NCBI GenBank assembly: GCA_027563935.2
Contig: CM050450.1
Location: 30,429,439 to 30,493,438 of the forward strand
Source of the DNA: Costus lasius
Lineage: Eukaryota; Streptophyta; Magnoliopsida; Zingiberales; Costaceae
DNA length: 64,000 bases
Reading direction: 5' to 3'
Part shown: positions 22,494 through 33,768 of the stretch, in pieces
Position numbering within the stretch: position 1 is the stretch's first letter
Layout of the letters: each line of letters starts with the position of its first letter
Made by a program: the position numbers and the translations under genes
Notes under the pieces: generated by a model
What the model was told of the DNA's origin: nothing
The model's database searches: none
Seen by the model: only the letters and a program-made list of their open reading frames with translations

Positions 22494-23962
22494 TGATGAC
22501 ATGCAAATATATGATATATCGTGACTTATTTCTGCTATTATTTTGGAGTAAAATGCAAGTTTTGTCTCATTTATCTACTTAAATCCTTCATTTTCTTCAG
22601 AGTTTTCACTTTTCCCTTATTTTATTGAAATGCAGGGATTTCACCCTAAAATCGATGGAATTTGGAAGATCTGAGGATTTGGGATGAATCCTCATGATGA
22701 GACGAAGCTACACGTCGAATTTTAGCGCAAACGGAGTTATCTGTGCTCTTCACGGGCATGGCCGTGTATCCATGCACGGCCGTGTATGAACTTGGACTTT
22801 CAGATCTTTTGACAAAACGTTCATGGTCACACCTGTGAACCCTTACATGGCCGTGAAGAGCAATTTTTAAAGAAAAATGAAGTCGCTGAGCCATACACGG
22901 GCATGGCCGTGCATCGTCCCCCCCCCCCCCCCCAGTTCGACACCCATTTGGTTTTTCAGCCATAACTTACTATTTTGGAAGCAGATTTTGCTGAAATTTT
23001 GTGGAGACATTTCTAACTTGGCTATGCACGTTTTGGGACTGGAATCATCAAATTTGATCAAGCGGTTGAGGAGAACAAGCGAAAGGGGCAATAACCTTGG
23101 GTTTGGGGCAATTTTCTGGGCGACAACACTGTTCGGCTTGATTTCTCCTCCGTTCCGACGAGGATCATCGTGCTGGACCTTCTCCCATCAAGGATCTACC
23201 TCTCGCTCTAGTTTGAATCAATTTATATGAGAGATTTCATGTATTTCACGATGTATACGATAGCTTAACTCTCTTTTCGGGGTTTGGGCATAGCCCACTG
23301 TAAGATGTTGAATATTATTACTTGATCTATATATTTATGTTATTTATCTTTGTTTTTATTCATGTCTAGGAAGTTTTCATCCAAGTTTATGTACTGGCCA
23401 TATATGTTCATGTTTTAGATGTTGCGGGAAGAACTGAGAGGTGAACCATAATCATCGGATCCCCTTAGACTGGACTGGTGATTTCGGCAACGAGAGTTGT
23501 CGAAATAACCCGAAGAACCCTAATTCTTCACAGAACCCATTGCGTCTGCTTAACCCGGCAAGCCACGAGAGTAGGAGACTTGGGTTAAGTTAGACACCGG
23601 ACTGTGTCCTGAGAGGGAGCACATCTGTACCTTAGGAAGGATTACCTTGAGAGCATAGGTGAAACTTAATCAAAATATCAAACTTTAATATTTCTTCATG
23701 CTTCAGTGCGGTGAAACCCTAATCCCCGAGTTTTCTCTCAAGGTCGTAAAACCCCCGATTGCTTGTTTTCTGCTCTACTTATTTTAAATTTGCTCTAGTT
23801 TAATTTCTTGCACTAGGACATTAGTCATTTCCCAATTAATCGTTAACCTAGCTATTGATTAACTGATCAGTTAGTACTTGACCCCTAGTCCTCGTGGGAT
23901 CGATACTTTTTATTACGCGATAGACTGTGCACTTGCTGTAGCAGCCTGTTTAGGCCCTATCA
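22494..23962 (+). repeat. 3' LTR of gypsy-type element G1
   Basis: Begins TGATGACATGC after the GAGGACAAGC tract and ends CCCTATCA. The end carries GGATCGATAC and GTGCACTTGC blocks, as plant gypsy LTRs often do; G2 has the same GTGCACTTGC block near its own LTR end. It contains repeated palindromic CACGGGCATGGCCGTG-type motifs (22751-22784 and 22891-22912) and a run of 16 C at 22918-22933. The 5' partner is outside the window, so both ends are inferred from TG...CA form and similarity to G2. Confidence 0.6.
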
Positions 23963-24033
23963 TTCTTCAACCCAAACATTTTCTAGTGTAAAAATGAGTT
24001 CATCCTATTTATGGGAATTGTGGCTATAGATGC

Positions 24034-24204
24034 GGAACTAAGTGCTACATGGAGCGAAATGTGATATTATAAATAACGGAAGCCACCTTTAGATTCTCTC
24101 CATATTTGGTGATGGGTGTGGAACTAAGTGCTACATGGAGCAAAGTGTCATACTAGAAATAATGGGGGCCACCTCTAGAATCCCTCCGTTCACATTTGGT
24201 TGGG
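24034..24204. repeat. Tandem duplication, unit about 86 bp, two diverged copies
   Basis: Both copies start GGAACTAAGTGCTACATGGA (24034 and 24120) and end near ATTTGGTGATGGG / ATTTGGTTGGG, with scattered mismatches. Confidence 0.75.
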
Positions 24205-24317
24205 CCATGGCTCACCCTTTGTCTGCTTATGTTTGTGTAGGCTTACTCAAACGTGGGTAGGTCATAGTTCTAGACATGGAAGGCTATGATGTGATGTGTT
24301 CCCACTATTCCCTCTGC

Positions 24318-24398
24318 GATACTTTTGATACTCATGAGGTTGTGATATTACCATTTATTTTTATGATACTTTTGATACTCATGAGGCTGTGATATTAC
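24318..24398. repeat. Tandem repeat, 47-bp unit, two copies
   Basis: GATACTTTTGATACTCATGA starts at 24318 and 24365, followed by GGYTGTGATATTACC. Further decayed copies lie at 26021-26195. Confidence 0.75.
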
Positions 24399-26020
24399 CT
24401 TTTTGCCTCTGTGATTGATGCAGGAGCATGGGCCCGAGATGACCACTACACTTTAGGCATACCACCGGAGCCTCCACATACTCTCAAATTTAATTCTCTA
24501 GACGAGAATTCTTCACCCCCGGAGATAGCTGATGTAGGAGCATGGACCTCACTTAAACATTCCATCAAGCATGAACCTCTAGATCAAGGGTGATCCAGTT
24601 TTGACTTCTACTTGCATATTGACCTGTAGGGCATTTTTGGACAATTTAATATTTTAATCATGTTTAAATTTCGGTATTACATTTGACATCATTTTGCATT
24701 GCATGTAGTTAGGTAGCTTTGGTTTTATTTTATTTTAAAGAATGTTTAATTTTGTAGAATTTTGTAGTAGGGTGCAAAATAGAGTAGGAAGCATTGCATG
24801 TGTAATTCATACAAGTCACCTCTCAGCCAGAGACAAAATGATCAAAATACCCCTCAAAAGTCAAAATCAGGAAGTCAAAGTCAACTCCATCAACAAGTCA
24901 AGAAGAACACATGATCAAGAGGTCAAGTCAAAGTGCAGCCCATCATCTCAAAGCCAAGGAGAAAGAAGAAAAACAACACTTGGCACCAAGACAATAAAGG
25001 AGATCCAATTACCTTGCCACATTATCAACATAATCCACCTCATCTTCCAAGTCATCTCTTCAATCAGCCAACTCATGAAAAGAAAATGTTGGCAGCAACA
25101 TGAAACATTGAAAGCTCACCACAACTACCTTCATTTAATACTCCACTAAAGCTTGAAAAAAATGATGCCTGAAGTGTTGGAATCTTAAATCAAGGAAACC
25201 AAACTCAAAATCCCCTCCATCAGTTAAAGCATTAATGAAGGTTGCCACCCAAGTGAACCAATGAGAACAAGGAAGCTTCATAACATTTCAAACCTCAATC
25301 TCCACCATCCATTCAAAATTATCCAAATCTCCACCATGCCTTGAGTGAACGTTGGAGGGTTTAATAGTCAAATTCTTTATATAAACATTGAGGATTTAGT
25401 GGGTTTAAAGTGCTTGTATTTTGACATGCATCATAGTCAAGATTCTTATGAAAAAAAATTCAAAAAAGAGCCAAATGTGCTTATGTGTGTGTTGACCGAG
25501 ACCTCCTTTCTCTTCTCTTCCTCTAGCTGGCCAAAAGCCTTCTCCACCCTTTCTTCTTTCCCTCTATGAGTGAACGTTTGCTGAAGGTTTCATCTCTTGG
25601 GTGTGAAGGAGTTGAAGGTCTTAGAACGTTTGAACAAGAAAGCAATTGGCTAGGGGAAAGAAGACTTGAACAAGACCCTTCTAAGGACCTCATTGTTCTA
25701 GTTTAAAGGGAAGTTTGTGGACCTTTGTATGTCGTCCTCCCCTAGTTCTTATTGTTTTTAGATCATTTAAATACCCCTTATTATCCTCATCTCCAAGATC
25801 TGGGAGCTTGGAGCAAAGAAAGGGGTTTGGGTCCCTTCCCTAATAGGGGCCATAGTTGACATCCTTCCTCTTCTCCTCTTTGTTTCCAATGCTTATTGAT
25901 CATTCCCCTTTATGCATGTTTTTGTGTTTTGAGTTGTTTCGTTGGGAGCTACATACCTTAGAACAATCTAGGAAGCTTTGGATAGAATTTAGAAACCCTA
26001 AAGATCAGTTCTCCATCAGT

Positions 26021-26195
26021 GATACTTTTGATACTCATGAGGCTGTGATATTATCATGTGTTACAATGATACTTTTGAGTTATGATATTATCATTTATCT
26101 TTTGATACGTTGGTACTCATGAGTTAGTGATACTATGATTTGTACCTATGATATTTTTTATATTCATAGGTCATTGATATCATCCTTGTTATATG
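26021..26195. repeat. Decayed copies of the 47-bp repeat
   Basis: The first copy repeats GATACTTTTGATACTCATGA exactly. Later copies keep only parts such as GATAC and TACTCATGAG. They lie 1.6 kb from the 24318 pair, so the repeats bracket 24399-26020. Confidence 0.6.
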
Positions 26196-27408
26196 TGTTT
26201 AGGATGCCAATATGTTAGGATTTGAGATATATTTTTGGCAAATTCAACTTTGATGTTTCCTTTATCGAGTAATTTGTATCTTAATTGTATTTATGATCTG
26301 CAAATCTTCCATATTAATCTCCGTTGTTAATTGCATGCATTACTAAATTTGATTAGTTAAATTGCAATTTTGGCTTATTTGCTATTACATTTCTGTTTGC
26401 CCCGGCAGCTTAGGGTCAAACCCTAGTCTCACTATGCATTCTGAATTAAATAGCTTCATTAATTAGTTTAATCAGATTTCCATCTTAACATAATCTGAGT
26501 TCTGTATCTCTTAATCACATAATAATAGCAATTCACACATAATAGCAATTGTATCTTTCGATACCTAATAATATTACTCTTACTGCATGCTAGATTACTA
26601 CATGTGTATTTTTAGATCTGATTAATCTTCGTATGCTTATCTCGCTTGGTTAATTCCGATTGATTACATTCTATTTATATTGTTGACTTCTGCAGACCTT
26701 TAATCTGGTTATTGTTGCGTATCTCAAATCTGCATAATTTATAATTTTAGTTAGATCTGTATCTTCAATAATTTTCTTAATTATAATTAGATGTGCATAT
26801 CTCAGCATACTTAAATTTAGTTTCACATTTTAATTGCGCATCTCATGACTGGATCTAACTTAATTGTACAATCATAATTAAATATGTCTAATTAATTAAT
26901 TTAATCAAAATTAATTAATATTAATCTGTATTTACAATCTTAGATCTGCTACTATTAATTAACATAATAAAGCATATATTCATTTTATATTTGTTATTTC
27001 AGCACACTATTTTACTGCACATTACCTGATTTTAATTCCTTTTGTGAGTCAAATATATATTTCAAAAAAAAAAAAACATATGCTACTCCTTGTTAAAATT
27101 CATGCATAATTGAACTTTTTATTGCTTACAATTTTATTCCTTTTAGACATTGTTTAACTTAAATACTCTTGTGACTCCCTATGAAACTTAAAAATGTTAT
27201 TAGCATAATCTAAAATTCTTTCGAATGTGGGGGGTGTTTGGCTAAGGTCAATACACTAAACTCAAAAGCAAGAATCTGAACCTAAGTTTGTTGATGTAGG
27301 ATATTCCTTAATCTAATATATGTAGGTGTCTAGTAATCAATTTTGATAAATTATGATAACAAATTGCGTAGATATATTAAGATATGAAAAAAAATATTAG
27401 ATGGTTGG

Positions 27409-27453
27409 TAATACATAATGTGATAATACATAATGTAATAATACATAATGTGA
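27409..27453. repeat. 15-bp tandem repeat, three copies
   Basis: TAATACATAATGTGA, TAATACATAATGTAA, TAATACATAATGTGA back to back. Confidence 0.85.
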
Positions 27454-27454
27454 T

Positions 27455-27505
27455 AATCTTGTTGATTGCTTCACTAAAGGTTTGTCTCAAACCAAAGTGG
27501 TGGCC
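27455..27505 (+). pseudogene. Remnant of a copia RNase H C-terminus
   Basis: Seventeen codons read NLVDCFTKGLSQTKVVA, matching the conserved 'NLADxxTKxL' end of copia RNase H (compare NNLADPLTKAL in E1). The wording differs from the A and B subfamilies, so it belongs to another copia lineage. Its downstream part is absent because G2 begins at 27507. Confidence 0.5.
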
Positions 27506-27506
27506 T

Positions 27507-29350
27507 TGATGACACGAAAATTCATAGTATATTTTATGTCATTTGATAGGTCTTTTTATGTCATATTCATGCTCCTTTGCTTATTTTTATGCCTTATTTA
27601 TCAAATATTACGGAATCTACACGTTTTCTAGTTTTTGATCATTTTATGGTAAAAAGGCATCATTTTAAGGTGCTTTCGAGCAATTCAAGTGCATAGACAA
27701 ATTCTCATCATCAAGAGAAGATTACATGTCAAATTTCACGCAGATCGGAGCTTCAGATGAAATTACGGCAGGGCCGTAATGAATATTACGGTATCGTGGT
27801 TTTACTGAACCTACAGAATAAACCACAAGATTGCCGTAATCTATTTGACCTGCCATAATTTCGGTTGAAATCTGTCCAGAGAAGAATACGGCACTGCCGT
27901 AATTAATATTATGGGCCGTAATTTTAGGAGATTTCTTTCTAGAAAGATTTGCACTTATACGACACTGCCGAAGTTTACATTACGGCCCATATTTCTTTTT
28001 GGTTTCTTAACAAAAGATATTACGGCACTACCGTACTAGAAATTACGGCTGTGATTATGATATAGACAGCCGATTTTCCCGGTATTACTGTAGCCCGATT
28101 TTTGCGCAGAAGATTGCGGATGATTTAGACCACCAATTCAAGAACCGTAAAGAGGGGAATACTCTAGAGGAAAAGGCGAACATCATCGAATAGAAAGCCT
28201 TAATTTTGATTCACTCTTTAGAGAGAAATCAAGTTCTTCACCACCGCCCGAGGGTTTACCACCATGAAGTGTACAGAGCACCACCGGCCGTGAAATTTGA
28301 GGGAAAGCTACGCCTGGAAGAGGAGAACATACCCCAGAAGTTTCAGAGCGAAAGGAGATCGATCGGAGGAGAAATCAATGAAAGAAGGAACGCCGCACTG
28401 TTCATTGCGAGTTCTGGAGCAAAATCATGGGCTGTAATTTTCATTACAGCCCTGTGTTTAGTAAAATTTCTTCTTTCTCTTTGATTTTTGATCATTCTAA
28501 ACAATGACTTTTTGTAATTCTTCTACCATGCTTGCTTAAACCCTTCTTGGGACAGGGGGTGTAATCCCCTTAATTTCATTATGACTAGATAATACTTTAT
28601 TTCGTCAGGATACTTTTATCATGATAATTCTACTTAAGTGATGATCGTCTTTAATCCTTTCTAGTTTCATATTGTCAACATGTATTGGAGTTTTTGCGAT
28701 ATGGACTAAAAAGTGACTTGCAAAGCTTGGAACCCTAAAATTGAGATTTAGGAACTCATCGTATGAAATTAGGTTTGTTCTTATTTTTAGATTTTAGAAG
28801 TTTATTGACTTGTTGATAATCTGATCTAGGGAGAATTAATGAATTAAACATGAAGATATCGTAAGAAATTAGGTATCGGATCGTTGGAAACCGTTAAGTA
28901 GAGCATGTGAAAATAAAGTATAAAAGTATTTAGTTTTCACTTGAGATGATTGACATAGAGATTGGATGCATGAAAGTGATCTTAAATCTCCTTGTCAAAG
29001 ATTTACTTATCTTTATCATTGAATAAAGCCTGTGCGAAAGTGAGGATTGATTCTCTGTAAATTGTCTGCGCGAAAGCGAGATGATTTCTTTATAAAGTAA
29101 ATTATATCTTTATCATCATAAGTTTAAACTGACGAGCACTTATTTTTATCTAGTCATAGAAATTAAGTTGGATGAAACCCCAGTCCCAGTTTGTTCTCTC
29201 TGTCTTTTCATGTACTTCCCAACGTTTACTTGCATCATAATCAATTGCTTAGATAGTGAAAAATCAACTATTCGGTATTTAACAAACGAGGTCTCTATGG
29301 TTCGATATCTTTTTATTACTTTGAGTATCTGTGCACTTGCAGACACAACA
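27507..29350 (+). repeat. 5' LTR of G2
   Basis: Starts TGATGACAC and ends about CACAACA before the primer site. The first 1.6 kb aligns, with divergence, to 32051-33628. It includes an array of ATTACGGC/GCCGTAAT palindromes (27762-28050). The short ORF at 28206-28484 lies within it and is probably not a gene. Confidence 0.75.
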
Positions 29351-29356
29351 AATTTT

Positions 29357-29373
29357 TAGTGCCATTGCCGGGG
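29357..29373 (+). other. Primer binding site of G2 (tRNA-Asp type)
   Basis: TAGTGCCATTGCCGGGG differs in a few bases from TGGCGCCGTTGCCGGGG, the complement of the plant tRNA-Asp 3' end used by Athila-type elements. Confidence 0.7.
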
Positions 29374-29533
29374 ACCTTAGTTTTTGTTAATATCGAAGAA
29401 ATTGCAAGTATTACTAGACTAGGTTTTGTTTTATTTTCTGCTTTTGTTATTTTTCTTTAGGAATCTTCAGAAGCTGAGATTAATTCTGTTTTCTGCACTT
29501 TTTGCATATTTTGAGTTTATTTGATCTATCTAC

Positions 29534-30772
29534 TTGTGCATGCGCAGGAATCTTAGATTAGGACCTCTAGTTCCTTTAGATCCTGAGATTAACAAAACTC
29601 TTAGATTGCACAGGAAACTCAGATTTGAAGAAAGACAGGAAGAAAAAATAATCATGGCAGACAGGAGATCGCTTAGGGACTATGCAGCCCCTAATCCAAA
29701 GGAGATACATTCTAGCATTGCTAGACTAGCAATTGAGGCTAATAATTTTAAAATCAAGCCAGCTTTTCTATCTATGATCTAGTAGAATCAGATTGGAGGA
29801 TCTCCGCTTGAAGATCCAAATTAACATCTTGCTTTATTTCTTGAACTATGTGATAATATGAAAATTAATGGTGTTTCCAGTGATGCATTAAAACTTAGAT
29901 TGTTTCCTTTTTCTCTATGGGACCGAGCACATTCTTGAGTTCACTCTCAACCTACTGGGACATTCACTACATGGGATCAACTGTCTAATGCTTTCTTGAT
30001 GAAGTACTTTCCACCCAGTAAGATAATCTAGCTAAGGAACCACATTACTAGCTTTACACAGCGGGATGGCGAGTCTTTTAGTGAGGCATGGGAGTATTTC
30101 AACGAGTTACAATGGAAGTGTCCTCACCATGGCCTGGAAAAATGCGTTTTAATTCATACATTTTATAATGGTTTACTTTATAATACCTGTATGACTGTTG
30201 ATGCTGCTGCAGGTGGAGCCCTAATAAACAAGACCATTGATGCTGCTTTTACTCTGCTTGAGGAGATGATGCTGAACCACAACCAGTGGACCACTAAAAG
30301 AGGAGTGATATATTATCCTCCACTTGGTAGGAGTGAGAATGATGGTTGGCACACTTTAGCTGAAAAGGTAGATTTTTTGTTCAATAGATTCGATTCTTTT
30401 CAAATGCAAACTATTGTTGTTTCATATCCTGCTATTTCTGATATTTGTAGTAACCAAGGACATTATTCTGAAGAGCATAAGGTCATTGCTAAACCAAGTA
30501 TTGAACAAGTAAATGCTGTAGGAGGTTATAATCAGGGAAGAAATAATAATGAACCTTATTCTAATTCTTACAACCCTGGGTGGAGGAATTACCCAAATTT
30601 GTCTTGGAGAAATAACAATAATGCTGGAGGACAAGGTGAGAATAGAGGATATCAACAAAGGCAACAAAATCAAAATCAGCTCCAGAACTGTAGTTTGGAA
30701 TGTATATTTGAGAAACTGAGTAAGGATTTGGGGATTTTACAGGAGAGATTAAACAGCTTACTTCTGAGGTAG
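29534..30772 (+). pseudogene. Athila-like gag of G2 with five stops
   Basis: One frame from about 29534 (or the MADRRSLRDYA start at 29654) to 30772. It has the retrotransposon gag core, including LRLFPFSLWDRA, TTWDQLSNAFLMKYFPP and EAWEYFNELQ segments. The C-terminal part is Asn/Gln-rich (30530-30690). Stops are a double TAG at 29780-29785, then single stops near 29822, 29937 and 30028. The last 580 bp are open. The protein would form the particle shell of the element. No zinc knuckle is evident. Confidence 0.82.
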
Positions 30773-31951
30773 AAGCTTTAAAAGCACACAATAAGATTTT
30801 AGAAAACCAAATAGCACAACAAGCCAGTACTTCTTATAGACCCCTAGGGAAATTACCTGCTAAACCTGAATTGAACCCTAGGGAACATTGTAATGCTATA
30901 ACTACTAGGAGTGGGAAACAGTTAGATGAACCCAAGGGTAGATTTGAGGATGAAGAAGAGCCTAAGATTGAACAGAGCAGTGAACTAGTCTTAGAAGAAC
31001 CTCCTGTACATGTGCAGTCCCATACTAGTTCGCTACCCCACCAAGGTGATGAAACTAAAGGTGATGAACTATTTCAGTCTGATATTCCTAGACCTAGTTC
31101 ACCTGCACCTTATAGGCCGCCTATACCTTTTCCCCAAAGATTAGTCCAAGCTAAGTTAGATAAACAATTTGGGAAGTTTCTTGATGTCTTGAAAAATCTT
31201 TATATTAATATTCCATTTACTGATGCTTTATCTCAAATGCCCACTTATGCTAAATTCTTGAAAGAAATTTTGTCAAATAGAAGAAAAATAGAGGACTATG
31301 GCACTGTGGCATTAACTGAGGAGTGTAGTGCTATCATCCAAAATAAGTTTCCACCAAAATTAAAGGATCCAGGTAGCTTCTCTATTCCTTGTTCAATTGG
31401 GAGTATGGCTTTTGACCGAGTCTTATGTGATTTAGGTGCCCGTGTTAGTCAAATGCCCTTATCCATTTGCAGGAAACTGGACATGGGAGAGCTCAAACCA
31501 ACTTCCATATCTTTGCAGCTCGCTGATTCATCGGTTATGTATCCTGTTGAAATTTTAGAAAATGTTTCAATCCAAGTAGGCAAGTATTTCATTCCAGTAG
31601 ATTTTATAATGGAGGAAAGTTCTAAAAACCCAATTATCCCTGGTAGACCATTTTTAGCCACAGCAGGGGCAGTCATTGATATTAAGAAAGGAAAACTCAC
31701 ACTAAATATTGGAGAAAACATAATTGATTTTGAATTAGCAAATTCATTAAAAAAAACCATCATATTTAGGATCATGTTGTAGTATTGATACAATAGATAA
31801 TGTTGTTAGAGATTTGCATAAATTATTTGTTGAACCTTCTAAACTTGAAAGTGATACTTCTCTTGAGTGTGTGAATAGAAAATTTCAGGATGAAGCTAAT
31901 TTAATTTCAGAAAAGAAAAGGAAGAAGAGACAGAAAAAAAAGAAGGATTGA
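30773..31951 (+). pseudogene. Athila-like protease region of G2 with basic tail
   Basis: In a different phase from gag. Open at least from 30871 (MNPREHCNAITTRSGKQ) to 31782, with protein-like codons upstream to the gag end. It shows the Athila-type retropepsin sequence: CDLGARVSQMPLSICRKLDM carries the catalytic D-L-G-A, followed by IIPGRPFLATAGAVID. A run of eight A (31748-31757 region) shifts the frame. In the neighbouring phase codons continue to a natural stop at 31949-31951 behind a tail rich in Lys and Arg. No reverse transcriptase follows; the 3' LTR starts 100 bp later. Confidence 0.8.
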
Positions 31952-32050
31952 AGCTGTTTAACAAAGGAAGAAAGTTCTTAGGCAAAATTAGACATTGTTT
32001 CTTGAATGAGCCTTATGTATTCAGAAGTTGTAAATAGAACAAAGAGAAAT

Positions 32051-33628
32051 TGATGACTCTAAATTTCATAGTAATTTTCATACTTATTAAATGGTCTTTT
32101 GGAATCATAATCATGCTCGTTTGCTTATTTTTATGCTTTATCTATCCAATACTTCGGAATCTACACCTTTCTTGGTTTTTGATTAATTTCAAGTAAAAAG
32201 GCATTATTCTGATAGGTTTTAAGCAATTTCAATACATATATGGATTTCAACATCAAGAGAAGTTTACACATAAAATTTCAATTCAAACCGAGTTTTTCCA
32301 TGAAATTACGGCAGTGCCGTAATGAATATTATAGTCATAATCTACAAATATGGCACTACCGTAATGATTTTCACGGCCGCTTCCTGCATAAACTTTTTGG
32401 AAAATTACGGCACTACCGTAATATATTTATGGTGCCATAATTTTGGGCAAATTTCATACATAAACTTTCAAAAATAATCGAGAAGATTACGGCACTATCG
32501 TAATGAATTTTACAGTGTCGTAATTGTGGGCCATTTCCCTACAGTAACTTCAGAAGACATTATGGCACTACTGTAATTATATTCACGGTACTGTAATTTT
32601 CAGCCCAGTTTCCCAATTCTTCCGCTGGACAATTAAAAAAATGATTTCTCGAGCTTTAGGGCACCAATTGAAGATCCATAAAAAGGTGAACGATCAGGAT
32701 AAAGAGAGGAAGGATCTCGAAGTGGAAGGAAGAATTTTTATCAACTCTGCACAGAGAATTTCAGAGAATCACCGTCGCCCTAGGGTTTGTCGATTCCAGC
32801 ATACAGACCACCTCCGGCCACAAAATTTGAAATGAAGCTTCGCCTGAAGGAGGAGAACATACACCAGAAGTTTCAGAACGAAAGGAGAACTATTGAAGTA
32901 GAAATCAAAGAATTTGTGGGCACCGCCACTGTTCATTGAGTTTGAGAGCTAATTACGAGCTGTTATTTTCATTACAGCCTGTTTAGTAAAATTTCTCCTT
33001 CTCTTTCAATTTCCAATCAATCTAAACAATGTTTTACTATAATTCTTCAATCATGCTAGCTTAAACCTTCTTTTGGGACAAAGAGTGTAATCCCCTTAAT
33101 CTCTTAATGACTAGATGATCTTTATTTCATCATGATATTTTTGGTATGGTAATTTTACTTAAGAGATTAATGTCTTTAATCTTTTCTAGTTTCAATCATT
33201 AACATGTGTTAGAGTTTTGTGATATGGACTGAAAAGTGATTTACAAAACTTGGAACCCTAAAATTGAGATTTAGGAACTTATCGTAAGAAATTAGGTTAG
33301 TTCTTATTTCTGGATTTTTGTAGTTAAATTCTTGTTAATGTTTTGATCTGGGAAATATTATTGAGTTAGACATGAAGATATGCTAGAGATAGATACTGGA
33401 TTGTTTGAAAACCTTAAGTAAAACCTGTGAAACTAAGATATGAGAATACTTAGTTTTGCTTGAGATTTTAATATTGAGATGGAATACACGAGAGTGATTC
33501 TAAATCTCTCTGTTAATGTTTACTTATATTAAACATTGAATTAATCCTGCACGAGAGTGAGGGTTGTTCTTTGTAATTTGATTGGCGAGAGCAAGTTAAT
33601 TTCTTTATTAAGTAAACTACATCTTTAC
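32051..33628 (+). repeat. 3' LTR of G2, truncated by E5
   Basis: Starts TGATGAC and follows the 5' LTR, with its own set of ATTACGGC palindromes (32305-32323, 32404-32422 and others). It stops at ATCTTTAC where the TGTTACG end of E5 begins; in the 5' LTR the matching sequence runs on for about 240 bp. Confidence 0.78.
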
Positions 33629-33654
33629 TGTTACGTTTAGAGGGCTACATTAAA

Positions 33655-33768
33655 TGGGTTGCATTAAGTGGGGGAGCCCATGGGTTGCATTGAATGAGGG
33701 AGCCCAAGGGTTGCATTGAATGAGCTGCATTGAATGGGGGAGCCCAAGGGTCGTTGCATTAAATGGTG
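33655..33768. repeat. Short tandem repeats at the start of the E5 LTR
   Basis: About four imperfect units of GGGTTGCATTGAATGAGGGA followed by GCCCAA, roughly 26 bp each. Confidence 0.75.

Larger units (their letters stand above)
23963..27454. other. Degenerate intergenic DNA, no gene recognised
   Basis: About 3.5 kb, AT-rich, with only short chance-level ORFs (longest near 135 codons, 24742-25149, no recognisable domain). It holds several small tandem duplications listed separately. Some stretches (25480-25600, 26400-26470) read like decayed LTR or leader sequence, but I could not pair them with another copy here. Confidence 0.5.
27507..33628 (+). mobile_element. Athila-like gag-protease-only gypsy element G2
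   Basis: 5' LTR 27507-29350, Asp-type primer site 29357-29373, gag, a protease ORF ending in a lysine-rich tail, and 3' LTR from 32051, cut at 33628 by E5. Only 2.7 kb separates the LTRs and there is no reverse transcriptase, RNase H or integrase. It must have depended on enzymes supplied by a related element. The LTRs are clearly diverged and gag has five stops, so it is old. The remaining 3' LTR should lie beyond the window, after E5. The Athila-like label rests on the primer type and on gag/protease wording. Confidence 0.8.

Noticed and set aside
22877..23230. 117-codon ORF across the palindromes and C-run of the G1 LTR
   Set aside because: Low-complexity start (poly-Pro from the C run), no domain, and inside an LTR.
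24742..25149. 135-codon ORF in the degenerate region
   Set aside because: No recognisable domain, Lys/Ser/Gln-rich composition expected of AT-rich DNA, and no neighbouring gene structure.
28206..28484. 92-codon ORF in the G2 5' LTR
   Set aside because: The matching region of the 3' LTR (32800-32960) does not preserve the frame.
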